From: Planctomycetia bacterium
GTDB taxonomy: Bacteria; Planctomycetota; Planctomycetia; Gemmatales; Gemmataceae
DNA length: 18,751 bases
Direction: 5' to 3'
Assembly: GCA_025356615.1 (NCBI GenBank)
Contig: JANXSH010000352.1
Location: forward strand, 1-18,751
Below the pieces are notes generated by a model, which worked only from the letters and a program-made list of their open reading frames with translations, did not search any database and had not been told where the DNA came from. Below, one piece after another: positions 1 to 7,236 of the stretch (its first letter is position 1; every line of letters starts with the position of its first letter). Position numbers and translations under genes: made by a program.

Positions 1-495
1 ATCTACCCCCACCTCCGCCAGAGAAGCCCCAAGCCGACCGCGCTGACGCTACCCTCTCTCGTCGGCGTGCAGTATCGCCGGATCGGCGTCGCGGTCGAGT
101 TCACCCCGGCGGACGAGACCGTTCTGGTGCATGCCGCCGCGCTGGCGCGACACCACGGCGCGCCGCTCCTGTTGTTGCACGTCGTCGAGGGGCCGGGCGC
201 GACCCTCTTCGGCCCCGAGACGGCCGACCTCGAGAGCGAGCAGGACCGTCGCAACATGGCCCACCTCGTGGATCACATTCGCGGACAGGGTTTCGACGCG
301 GAAGGGGCCCTCGGCTTCGGCACGCCGTCGGACGAGTTGGTCCGCCTCACGACGACCCGAGGGGTCGATGTCCTGGTTTTAGGGACGCACGGCCATCGAT
401 TTTTCGCGGACCTGGCGCTCGGTTCGACGGTCGCGCCGGTGCTGCATCGGTTGACGATCCCCGTGGTGGTCGTGCCGTCGGGGACGAGTCGGTGA
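1..495 (+). CDS. UspA-domain protein, C-terminal part, 5' end outside window
   Basis: The visible 164 residues contain a complete universal stress protein domain of the ATP-binding type. The nucleotide-binding signature is present near the end as GTHGH followed by ALGST, then a buried strand IPVVVVP. The frame is open from base 1 with no stop. The first possible internal start is a GTG at 67, but it has no Shine-Dalgarno sequence, and the domain starts right behind it (QYRRIGVAVEF). I therefore infer that this is the C-terminal domain of a longer protein. UspA domains of this style, with an ADLES-like helix after the HVVEG strand, occur at the C-terminus of Nramp-type and APC-type transporters in planctomycetes and Bacteroidetes; that comparison is from memory. 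If the GTG were the true start, it would be a stand-alone 142-aa Usp. The domain would act in the cytoplasm, possibly sensing ATP or AMP for the attached protein. Confidence 0.8.
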   Translation: MYPHLRQRSPKPTALTLPSLVGVQYRRIGVAVEFTPADETVLVHAAALARHHGAPLLLLHVVEGPGATLFGPETADLESEQDRRNMAHLVDHIRGQGFDAEGALGFGTPSDELVRLTTTRGVDVLVLGTHGHRFFADLALGSTVAPVLHRLTIPVVVVPSGTSR

Positions 496-536
496 ACCGA
501 GGGTGTGAGCCGTCCGGGTTGAGCGTTCGACGCTCG

Positions 537-773
537 TCAAACGGATCTGGCCAATTCGATGAGTTCGATGCGCTCGATGAGCAACAAGGAGACCGAGTCA
601 GAACGCTCCACGGGATCCTCGGGACGAACGGCGAAGAACACAAAGATCGACGTGCGAGCGACCCGGACCATCTCTGGATGGAATATCTCATACGTCTGTC
701 CGCTGTTCATGACCAGTCGGAAGGGGCGGAACGGGGCGGCGCGGGTGAAGTGGAAAATGTCTTCGGGACGCAT
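537..773 (-). CDS. Small conserved planctomycete protein (78 aa)
   Basis: This encodes 78 residues starting MRPEDIFHFTRAAPFRPFRL. The pattern of a short N-terminal helix, PFxPFRL, a strand with a polar turn (NSGQTYEI), then HPEMVRVAR and an Ile/Leu-rich C-terminal strand (SLLLIERIE) matches small proteins I remember as abundant and often multi-copy in planctomycetes. Their function is unknown. I chose the ATG at 773 because the family begins at this M-x-P-E/D motif and an AGAGAG stretch lies about 9 nt upstream. An upstream in-frame ATG at 812 would add 13 unconserved residues. It converges on the UspA gene, whose stop is 41 bp away, and lies in the same orientation as the RNase H gene upstream of it. 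No signal peptide or membrane segment is visible, so it should be cytoplasmic. Confidence 0.72.
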   Translation of the reverse strand: MRPEDIFHFTRAAPFRPFRLVMNSGQTYEIFHPEMVRVARTSIFVFFAVRPEDPVERSDSVSLLLIERIELIELARSV

Positions 774-891
774 GGAATGTCTCTCTTCGTCGAGTTGGTC
801 CGAACAAGGCAACAGACCCTATGAACATCGCTTACATTACATCATGACGATTACCCACTAGCAAGAGCCGAGCCTCGATTTCTCCCCTCGC

Positions 892-1467
892 TCACTCCGA
901 TGGAGGCAACTCGATCCGGTGTTGCTTCAATATCTTCACGAGCCGCTCCCACACCTCCTCCGCCGTCGGGTAGGCTGCGGCCTCGCGTAGGCACTCGATC
1001 GCTTGCTGGTGCAGCAGTGGCCGGGCGGCGGCCTTGGGCGCGAGCCTGCCCTGGGGGCCGCGTTTGCCGTCGAGGGCTTCGTTGCACAGGGCGTCGGCCC
1101 GCTTGTTGAGTTCGCGGCGGATGTGGGTATACACGACGCCGCCGGTGAACTTCTCCGCGAGATCGCGCGCCCGCTCGAAGAGGTCGCGCAACTCGGTGTT
1201 CTTGACCTTGTATTCGCCCCGCATCTGCTTGACCATCAGCTCGCTGTCGGCGTGGACGTGCAGGCGATGCTCCGGCCCGAGCCGAAGCGCGTGTTCGAGC
1301 GCGCGGACGAGCGCCGTGTACTCCGCCTGGTTGTTCGTCATCTCGCCGAGGCAGCCGCCCTCCTCGATGGGCGACTCGTTGGGGCGGGCGATGACGTAGG
1401 CGAAGGCCGCCGCTCCGGGGTTGCCTCGTGAAGCGCCGTCGGTGTGGATGGTCAGAGTCTCGGGCAT
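892..1467 (-). CDS. rnhA: Ribonuclease HI with C-terminal extension (191 aa)
   Basis: This is an RNase HI-fold nuclease, which cleaves the RNA strand of RNA-DNA hybrids (R-loops, Okazaki primers) in the cytoplasm. All four catalytic carboxylates are visible: D10 in IHTDGASRGNPG, E49 in NNQAEYTAL, D74 in HADSELM and D125 in NKRADALCNEA. The nuclease domain occupies about residues 3-132. About 60 more residues follow: a basic linker (GKRGPQGRLAPKAAARP), then a helical segment (LLHQQAIECLREAAAYPTAE) and a short tail. The tail is not part of canonical E. coli-type RNase HI, which is about 155 aa. The ATG at 1467 is chosen because GGAGGA (1475-1480) lies 7 nt upstream; the in-frame ATG at 1572 would add 35 residues with no family resemblance. 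The gene is monocistronic by spacing. Confidence 0.92.
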   Translation of the reverse strand: MPETLTIHTDGASRGNPGAAAFAYVIARPNESPIEEGGCLGEMTNNQAEYTALVRALEHALRLGPEHRLHVHADSELMVKQMRGEYKVKNTELRDLFERARDLAEKFTGGVVYTHIRRELNKRADALCNEALDGKRGPQGRLAPKAAARPLLHQQAIECLREAAAYPTAEEVWERLVKILKQHRIELPPSE

Positions 1468-1474
1468 GCGTTGG

Positions 1475-1480
1475 TCCTCC
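1475..1480 (-). promoter_or_regulatory. Ribosome binding site fixing the rnhA start
   Basis: GGAGGA on the minus strand lies 7 nt before the ATG at 1467. It decides that start against the upstream in-frame ATG at 1572. Confidence 0.8.
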
Positions 1481-1634
1481 GGGTGTCGTTCGATTCTAGG
1501 ACTGGCACGCGGGTCGTCAACTCCGCTCTGGAACGACAAGAGAACTGTTTGCCCTCGATCTGGATCTTGCAATCGCTCGAGTCGATCGCCTTTTGGTCTG
1601 GAACAGTCCGCGTCTCTCTATTCGTTTTGCGGGA

Positions 1635-1668
1635 ATGCAACGCCGAGCGCTCGCGCTCCGCGTTGCAT
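1635..1668. terminator. GC-rich hairpin, possible terminator of the BBP7 gene
   Basis: ATGCAACGC (1635-1643) pairs with GCGTTGCAT (1660-1668). After one C/C mismatch, GAGCG pairs with CGCTC around a CTCG loop. The hairpin lies 31 bp beyond the minus-strand stop of the BBP7 gene and upstream of rnhA. There is no U-tract on either side, so it may be a Rho-independent-like structure, a repetitive palindrome or a transcript-end stabiliser. It is the only structure I see in the 231-bp gap 1468-1698. Confidence 0.5.
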
Positions 1669-1698
1669 CACGGCTAACCGATCACTTCCAACAATAGG

Positions 1699-2943
1699 TC
1701 AATAGCTCACTTCCAAACCAATGCTCAGGGTTTGGAGCCAGAGGTCGGAATTGTTGTTGAGGGCTACGGGTCTGGACACGCTCCCGGCGGCAGCGGTGCC
1801 AGGCGGGATCAGGCCGGGGTTGATGCCGAGGTCGATTTGATTCGCGGCGCGGCTGACGTTCGGCACGACCAGGGTCGTGTAACCGACGCGAAGCCGGAGA
1901 TTCGAGTTCACCTGATAGCCCAGGGTCGCCCCTACTTCAGGCACGATGGTCAAGGTGGAATCGCTGCGCGACCCGATATTGCTCGATAGGGCGAGCAGGC
2001 CGCCCACATTCGTCACAGGAGCAACCCCCGGTGCGGATACGGTCTGGCTGCCCGTGGTATTCACATCGCGGGCCAGATGGCCGCCGGTCATCTTGGTCAG
2101 CAGTTCGAGGGAGAAGTTTTCGTACACGAAATCCGCTCGCAAGCCGACATCCACGCCGTTGAAGGCGTTCCGGGCACGAAAACGATCGCTGGTCTGAATG
2201 GTCGTCCCCGCCCGGGTGGGGCCGGTGGACGGCTGAAGGGTCTGCTGGATATCGACACGGTCGCCGAACTGTAAGTAACGATATCCAAGCAGTGCATCGA
2301 CGCGCATCCATGACTTGTCGTAGATGTTGGATCGCAGGTCGATCGTGCCGGTGTAGAACCAGCGGTCACCATTTTTCACCCCGATCGACCCCGACGACAG
2401 GCCCGGAAATCCGATCAGTGCCGACGCTTGGTTGCCGGTCGTCGCATTGGTGAACGGCCGGGCGAGAATCGTCGTCCCATCCGACGAGCCGGCAAAATGG
2501 TCCCGCGATCCAAAGAAGATCAGAAATCCCCCCTCGACGCCGAATTGCCTGTCCGTATCGAACCAATAGCCTCCGTTGCCGCGTAGGCCGGAGCGGTCCC
2601 AATTGTTCGCCGCACGATCGCCGAACAAGACGCTCGTCCCGGACTGGCCCAAGACGCCGGCCGTGGCACGCGAACTGTTCGCCGGGCTGGTGGTGACCAA
2701 CGGCGGGAGACGATCGGCCCGAATCGTACCCAGGAGGTAGTCCAGGTTCCCCCACCAGATCCCCTCACCGACCGAGTCGATCGGCCCAAAGGGTTGCGTT
2801 CTCATGCCCCCCTGGATGGGGCCGACTTCCATAGGGATGGGTGAGCCGAGTGCCACCGCCTGGGGCCGGGTCGATGCTTGTCCAAAGGCCGACCCCGCGA
2901 GGAGGAACGCGGTCAGAAGGGCGGTTGTACTGGTTCTGGACAT
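1699..2943 (-). CDS. BBP7-family outer-membrane beta-barrel protein (414 aa)
   Basis: This is a predicted outer-membrane beta-barrel of the planctomycete BBP7 (DUF1551) family. A signal peptide is clear: MSR, hydrophobic ALLTAFLLAGSAFG, probable cleavage after G21. The mature protein shows the family landmarks in order: an aromatic WWGNLDYLL strand, LPPLVTTSP, GVLGQSGTSVLFG, GGYWFDTDRQFGVEGGFL, LARPFTNATTG, ALLGYRYLQFGD, VPEVGATLGYQVNSNLRLRVGYT, and alternating strands ending in a C-terminal aromatic (LSIGLEVSY), the usual BAM-recognition signature. The start at 2943 is chosen because it opens the signal peptide; an earlier ATG at 3039 would add 32 charged residues before it. The Shine-Dalgarno sequence is weak. 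Neighbours on both sides are co-oriented but separated by more than 230 bp, so it is probably transcribed alone. Family members are abundant and often multicopy in planctomycetes; whether this one is a porin or a structural protein is unknown. Confidence 0.9.
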   Translation of the reverse strand: MSRTSTTALLTAFLLAGSAFGQASTRPQAVALGSPIPMEVGPIQGGMRTQPFGPIDSVGEGIWWGNLDYLLGTIRADRLPPLVTTSPANSSRATAGVLGQSGTSVLFGDRAANNWDRSGLRGNGGYWFDTDRQFGVEGGFLIFFGSRDHFAGSSDGTTILARPFTNATTGNQASALIGFPGLSSGSIGVKNGDRWFYTGTIDLRSNIYDKSWMRVDALLGYRYLQFGDRVDIQQTLQPSTGPTRAGTTIQTSDRFRARNAFNGVDVGLRADFVYENFSLELLTKMTGGHLARDVNTTGSQTVSAPGVAPVTNVGGLLALSSNIGSRSDSTLTIVPEVGATLGYQVNSNLRLRVGYTTLVVPNVSRAANQIDLGINPGLIPPGTAAAGSVSRPVALNNNSDLWLQTLSIGLEVSY

Positions 2944-3287
2944 AGGTTTATTCCACGTTCGTGACAGCGATGGCAATCGAACCCAAGTTGCCGACGCGGG
3001 CTGCTTCCCCGGATTCCCGGATGAGGCAGACGTTTCCAAATGTTCCGCATGGCCCCATTGTTATCGGCTTGCGGGAAAGCCCGACTTTGCCTTTCTTTCC
3101 ACGACAACCACATCCCCCGCTTCCTCTGATTAATTGGTTGAATGAAATGAAGCAGCGTTCGAGAGTTTATCCGCAGATTGCGCAGCTTCCACAGATCAAA
3201 GACAAATCGCAATGCAATTGCAATTCTCATTTAATCTGTGGAGTCTGCGCAATCTGCGGATAAACGAGGGATGCAGTCGATGGTTCA
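2944..3287. other. Intergenic region between BBP7 and LEDR/cyclophilin genes
   Basis: This 344-bp stretch holds no credible gene. Its right third carries the long inverted repeat at 3165-3265. The part nearest the BBP7 start is presumably its promoter and 5' leader on the minus strand, but I see no convincing -35/-10 pair. Confidence 0.6.
3165..3265. repeat. 36-nt inverted repeat (hairpin) built from a dispersed repeat unit
   Basis: The left arm is 3165-3200 and the right arm 3230-3265, with a 29-nt spacer. The first 21 nt from the outside (GTTTATCCGCAGATTGCGCAG on the left) are exactly complementary; only about three positions of 36 differ overall. The spacer contains its own palindrome TGCAATTGCA. 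The right arm shares 30 of 33 positions with the single unit at 10007-10039. The element is 22 bp beyond the end of the LEDR/cyclophilin gene, so it could end or protect that transcript, but its reuse elsewhere suggests a mobile or REP-like repeat. Confidence 0.85.
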
Positions 3288-4709
3288 TCAAGCGACGACG
3301 ACGGTGAACGTGGCGTCTTTGGTGGCACCGAATTGGTCGGTGGCGCGGATCGTAATGTTTGCCGTGCCCGTCTGGTTTGGCTGGTAAGCCAGCGAGAGGC
3401 GATTGTTGACGACCGACGCGGTCACGAGAGAGGGCTTATTGTTGGACACCACGGAGTAGGTGAGCGATTCGTCACGCCGAACGACGACCACATCCTTGAT
3501 GAGGGCGTAATCGCTAGCAACCGTGCTAGTGGGGAAGTTCGCCGCCCCCGCGCCGGCCCGAAGGGGAAGATTGGTCAGGGTGCTATCGAAACTGCTCTTG
3601 TTCTGGACGTTGGAACTCGCCAGAGCGGTTAGCACCGACTGGCTCGCAGGGTCGATCGTGCCGAAGACCGTGAATCCGCCGTTGGCCTGTTGGGCAGGAC
3701 TGAGGGGAGTCGTGTTATCGATCAGGTTGAAGAAGAACTGATCGGAGGCGCTGTTCGGTAAGGTAGTCTTGGCCATCGCCAGAGTGCCCGCCGTGTTCGG
3801 AAGGTTGACCTCATCGGCGATAGTCGGGTCGGCAGTGATGTTCGTCAGACTGCCCTGGTTATTGGTCGTACTGAAATGGAACAGGCCGGCCTGGAGAACA
3901 TCCTTTGTGGTCGAAGGGGCGTGGAGGAAGGCTCCCAGACGATGGAAGATCGCGTCGTCGTAGCGGTTGCTCACCACATAGTTGAGGAAGTTGGCGACCG
4001 TCTTGGGAGCCAGCTTGTCGAACAGCTGGACATCGATGGACCCGGCGGAGGTCTTGAACGAGACGTGGCTGTTGGTGATATCGGGGTCGGTGAAGGTGCC
4101 AGCCAGATCGATAACGTTGGAGCCGTTCTTGACACCGGATACACTCAGGACAGCAGACGCCAGCAGGGTGGGTACATCGTTGGCGCGCGAGCTAGCCAAG
4201 CCGTCGCCGCCACCGGCGGGCTGCAAGACACCAGAAGCCAACGTCGAATCGGACAGATACTGGTTCAGGGAGACGAGATCCAGGGGCACCCCAGGAGTCG
4301 CGATGTCTCGGGTTACGGTTTGTCCGCCCTTCACGGAGAAGGAGGAGACAAGACTGCCGGGCGACCCAGAGGTCGGAGAGTAGTTCAGTTGGTACGTCCC
4401 CGGTTGGACGTTCAGGAAGCTATAGGAACCGTTGGAGTCCGTAGTCGCCGACACGCTGACCGCCGAACCGAGCGTCGTCTTCCCGGTCAGGGTCGCCTGT
4501 ATCCCAGGGGCAACCACTTCCTGCGCGTCATGAATGAGGTTCGAGTTGAAATCGACGAAGGCCACCCCCGACACCATGCCGGTTGCGGTTGCGGTCATCA
4601 CGCAGCGATCTTCCAGCGACTCGACCCCTAGACGCCTGCCCTGATGCCTCGGCCTATCTTGTTCACGCCTATTCAGGAGATTCGAGAACTTCTCGAACAA
4701 TGGGATCAT
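3288..4709 (-). CDS. LEDR-type surface protein with SdrD/Cna-B-like and cyclophilin domains (473 aa)
   Basis: Residues 1-35 form a basic leader ending in VESLEDR, the N-terminal motif typical of planctomycete surface proteins; there is no ordinary signal peptide. Residues about 45-110 resemble an SdrD-B/Cna-B-like fold (SGVAFVDFN, then DSNGSYSFLNVQPGTYQLNY). Residues about 202-352 form a cyclophilin-type peptidyl-prolyl isomerase domain: SAGSIDVQLFDKLAPKTV, NFLNYV, AIFHR (R257), GTLAMAKT, PNSASDQFFFNL and GGFTVFG. The loop after FHR is longer than normal and has VLQAG where most relatives show a Q-G-G motif. Residues 410-473 look like a cadherin/Ig-like strand module ending ATFTVVVA. AAGGA lies 7 nt before the ATG at 4709. 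It likely acts outside the cytoplasmic membrane. Isomerase activity is probable but not certain because of the altered loop. Confidence 0.85.
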   Translation of the reverse strand: MIPLFEKFSNLLNRREQDRPRHQGRRLGVESLEDRCVMTATATGMVSGVAFVDFNSNLIHDAQEVVAPGIQATLTGKTTLGSAVSVSATTDSNGSYSFLNVQPGTYQLNYSPTSGSPGSLVSSFSVKGGQTVTRDIATPGVPLDLVSLNQYLSDSTLASGVLQPAGGGDGLASSRANDVPTLLASAVLSVSGVKNGSNVIDLAGTFTDPDITNSHVSFKTSAGSIDVQLFDKLAPKTVANFLNYVVSNRYDDAIFHRLGAFLHAPSTTKDVLQAGLFHFSTTNNQGSLTNITADPTIADEVNLPNTAGTLAMAKTTLPNSASDQFFFNLIDNTTPLSPAQQANGGFTVFGTIDPASQSVLTALASSNVQNKSSFDSTLTNLPLRAGAGAANFPTSTVASDYALIKDVVVVRRDESLTYSVVSNNKPSLVTASVVNNRLSLAYQPNQTGTANITIRATDQFGATKDATFTVVVA

Positions 4710-5050
4710 CGATCATTCCTTGGAGGGGTTTCAGTTGGGTTCGAAGAAGGAGAGTTATGCTTCACGTCGCCAGGGATGATACCTTCGAGCCTGACAGTCG
4801 CGCATCGGCTTCGCCAAAGCGAGTATACCACAGTCAGCCACGACGCGGATAATCCGTATCACGGAATTTCCAGGATCCTCTGTATCCTACCCCGCATTAT
4901 ACACCGCAACTGCCTGTGAGGATCGGTCCCATCCACAAGCATTTCTGGCTCGAGCATCGGAGGTGTTCGAGGAGGTGGTTGACTCGCTCCGCTCCAGGCG
5001 CTACGCTGGCTTTAGAGAAATCCCTCGCCACGCTCTCCTCTGGGCCATCC
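4710..5050. other. Divergent intergenic region between LEDR/cyclophilin gene and tsaB
   Basis: These 341 bp must hold promoters for both directions. Reading frames here are short and lack family resemblance. The part next to tsaB is open in the tsaB frame but reads as a basic, unconserved sequence. A possible minus-strand -10 box is listed separately. Confidence 0.55.
4822..4827 (-). promoter_or_regulatory. Possible -10 box for the LEDR/cyclophilin gene
   Basis: The minus strand reads TATACT about 113 nt upstream of the ATG at 4709. No good -35 box lies 16-18 nt further upstream, so support is weak. Confidence 0.25.
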
Positions 5051-5755
5051 GTGACCGACACCCCGCGCCGCATGTTGCTTCTCGAAACGTCCCACCAGCC
5101 GGGGCTTGTCGGCCTCGCGCTGGGCGATCGCCTCCTGGCGCGACGGCAACTCGAGTCGGGTCGCCACAACGCCCGCGACCTCGCCCCGGCGATGGCCGCG
5201 CTGCTCAGTGAACTCGGCTGGGCGGCGCGCGACCTCGACGCCGTGGCCGTGGGGCGAGGGCCGGGCAGCTACACGGGGCTTCGCGTCGGGATCATGTCGG
5301 CGAAGACAATGGCCTATGTGACGGGGTGCCCCCTTGTCGCTATCGACACCTTCGCTATCCTCGCGGAGCAGACCCCGCCGGGGGCACAACGAATCGATAT
5401 CATCGCCGATGCACAGAAGGAGGCCGCCTACGTCCAAAGTTTCGCGTGGGAGGATGCTGCGTGGAAGGCCACGGACGAACTCCGCATCCGGGAGTTCGGC
5501 GACTGGCTCGAAAGCCTTGACCCCTCCGCGTGGGTCGGCGGGCCGGGTTTGTTACGCTACCGTGATCGCCTCGCGGATGTCCTGGTCCCGCCGGTCGAGT
5601 GTTGGTCGCCCGGCCTCGAGTCGCTCCTCGTCCTGGCCACTCGGCGTCTCGACCTCGGCGATCGCGACGACCCGTTTTCCTTGGAACCGCTCTATCTCCG
5701 CGCCAGTTCGGCCGAACTACAGTGGCGCGATCGAATCGGGAGAACCCCTTCATGA
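5051..5755 (+). CDS. tsaB: tRNA t6A37 synthesis protein TsaB (234 aa)
   Basis: TsaB is the non-catalytic ASKHA-fold partner of TsaD in the complex that transfers threonylcarbamoyl to A37 of ANN-decoding tRNAs. The sequence shows the N-terminal strand LLLETS, then ARDLAPAMAALLSELGW, the family hallmark GRGPGSYTGLRVGI, a following AKTMAYVTGCPLVAIDT, DAQKEAAYVQSF, and the C-terminal EPLYLR. The start is uncertain: GTG at 5051 (MTDTPRRMLLLETS) or ATG at 5072 (MLLLETS) both fit the family, and neither has a clear Shine-Dalgarno sequence. The frame stays open back to 4916, but that extension is basic and unlike TsaB. The stop overlaps the start of the esterase gene (ATGA), indicating translational coupling. 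The TsaD, TsaE and TsaC partners are not in this window. Confidence 0.9.
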   Translation: MTDTPRRMLLLETSHQPGLVGLALGDRLLARRQLESGRHNARDLAPAMAALLSELGWAARDLDAVAVGRGPGSYTGLRVGIMSAKTMAYVTGCPLVAIDTFAILAEQTPPGAQRIDIIADAQKEAAYVQSFAWEDAAWKATDELRIREFGDWLESLDPSAWVGGPGLLRYRDRLADVLVPPVECWSPGLESLLVLATRRLDLGDRDDPFSLEPLYLRASSAELQWRDRIGRTPS

Positions 5756-7233
5756 AGCGTCTGTCTTTCAGTGTCCTTGCCGCCCTCGTCCTGTCCTCTC
5801 CAGCCTCGGCTGCGGAGTTGGCGTTCCACCTGCGATTCGAGGCCGCCCAGCGTGCGGAGCCGTTCACGGGGCGGGTCTATGTGATGCTCGTCGCCCGCAA
5901 CACGACGGAACTCGCCGACGGCCCTAACTGGTTCCGCCCCGAGCCGTTCTTCGCCCTCGACGTGAAGGACGTGAGGCCGGGGCAGGTGATGGTCCTCGAC
6001 AAGAAGGCGCTGGGCTACCCGGCCACGCTCGACAAGCTGGTCAAGGGCACCTACACGATTCAGGCGGTGATGGACCTCCGGCCCGGTGCCGCGAGGTTCA
6101 GCCGGGCACCGGGCAACCTCTACGGCGTCGAGAGGCAAGCGCTCGATTTCGCCAAGTCGGGGGTCGTCAAAATCTTGCTCGACCAGGTCGTCCCCGCGCG
6201 GAGGTTCGTGGAGGTGGCGCGTGTCAAGGTCGTGGACATCGAGAGCAAACTCTTGACGAAGTTTCACGGCACATCGACCCGCCTCCGGGCCGGCGTCGCG
6301 CTCCCCGAATCCTACGCCACGCAGCCGAAGAAGAATTACCCGGTCGTCTACGAGATCCCCGGCTTCGGCGGCGACCATTTCGGGGCGTTCGGCCTGATCG
6401 GGCGCGGCGTCACTACGATCGACGGCGTCGAGGTGATCCACGTCGTCCTCGACCCGAACTGCCATCACGGGCACCACGTCTTCGCCGACTCGGCGAACAA
6501 CGGGCCGGTGGGCAGGGCCCTCATCGAAGAGTTGATCCCGGCCATCGAGAAGCGGTTCCGGGCCATCCCCAAGCCTGCGGCGCGGCTCCTGACGGGCCAC
6601 TCCTCCGGCGGATGGAGCAGCCTGTGGCTCCAGGTGACGTATCCCGATTCCTTCGGCGGGGTGTGGTCCACCGCACCGGATCCCGTGGACCTCCGCGACT
6701 TCCAGCAGATCAACGTCTACCGGGAGGGCGAGAATATGTTTACCGATGCAAAAGGCGTTGCACGCCCGATCGCCCGGCAGGGAACGAAGCCGATGTTGTT
6801 CTACAAGCCTTTCTCGGACATGGAAGTCGTCATGGGTCACGGCGGGCAGCTCGCCTCGTTCGAGGCGGTCTTCAGCGAGCGCGACGAGGGTGGTCAACCC
6901 AAGCGCCTGTGGGATCGCAAGACCGGCGCGCTAGACGCCAAAGTGGCGAAGAGTTGGGAGAAGTACGACATCCGCCTCGTCCTCGAGCGCGACTGGAAGA
7001 CCCTCGGGCCGAAGCTCTCGGGCAAGATTCACGTCTACATGGGCGACCTCGACACGTTCTACCTGGAGGGCGCGACGAGGCTCCTGGGCGAGTCGCTGAA
7101 GAAACTGGGCAGCGACGCCATCGTCGAACTATTCGAGGGAAAGGATCACGGTTCACTCATGAACGCGGCGATGCGAAAGCGGATCGCGAAAGAGATGGCG
7201 GCGAAGTTGCGGGCCGGCAAAGTCGTGGAGTGA
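5752..7233 (+). CDS. Secreted alpha/beta-hydrolase (esterase D-like, 493 aa)
   Basis: A signal peptide (MKR, hydrophobic VLAALVLSS, cleavage near PASA|AE at residue 20) sends the protein out of the cytoplasm. Residues about 21-165 form an N-terminal beta-rich region unlike a hydrolase. The C-terminal part is an alpha/beta-hydrolase of the PF00756 esterase type: YPVVYEIPGFGGDHFGAFG, then the nucleophile elbow GHSSGG with S284, the probable acid in GDLDTF (D432 or D434), and the histidine in GKDHGS (H466). A His-rich loop (DPNCHHGHH) follows the VVLD strand. The protein is larger than E. coli FrmB/esterase D (about 280 aa) because of the front domain. The ATG overlaps the tsaB stop by 4 nt, and prephenate dehydrogenase starts 3 nt after its stop. 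The substrate is unknown; feruloyl, acyl or S-acyl esters are all possible. Confidence 0.87.
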   Translation: MKRLSFSVLAALVLSSPASAAELAFHLRFEAAQRAEPFTGRVYVMLVARNTTELADGPNWFRPEPFFALDVKDVRPGQVMVLDKKALGYPATLDKLVKGTYTIQAVMDLRPGAARFSRAPGNLYGVERQALDFAKSGVVKILLDQVVPARRFVEVARVKVVDIESKLLTKFHGTSTRLRAGVALPESYATQPKKNYPVVYEIPGFGGDHFGAFGLIGRGVTTIDGVEVIHVVLDPNCHHGHHVFADSANNGPVGRALIEELIPAIEKRFRAIPKPAARLLTGHSSGGWSSLWLQVTYPDSFGGVWSTAPDPVDLRDFQQINVYREGENMFTDAKGVARPIARQGTKPMLFYKPFSDMEVVMGHGGQLASFEAVFSERDEGGQPKRLWDRKTGALDAKVAKSWEKYDIRLVLERDWKTLGPKLSGKIHVYMGDLDTFYLEGATRLLGESLKKLGSDAIVELFEGKDHGSLMNAAMRKRIAKEMAAKLRAGKVVE

Positions 7234-7236
7234 GCC

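Noticed and set aside
3165..3265. CRISPR array or tRNA-like structure at the inverted repeat
   Set aside because: There are only two arms in opposite orientation, no direct repeats with spacers, and no tRNA cloverleaf or anticodon arrangement.
3876..4631. 251-aa plus-strand reading frame opposite the LEDR/cyclophilin gene
   Set aside because: Its translation is rich in Arg, Gly and Val with no motifs, and the minus strand encodes a clear multi-domain protein there.
4916..5050. TsaB start far upstream at 4916
   Set aside because: The added residues are basic and unconserved, and the family starts at LLLETS; GTG 5051 or ATG 5072 fits better.
5692..6897. 401-aa minus-strand reading frame opposite the esterase
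   Set aside because: It is a high-GC antisense shadow; the plus strand has the signal peptide, nucleophile elbow and operon packing.
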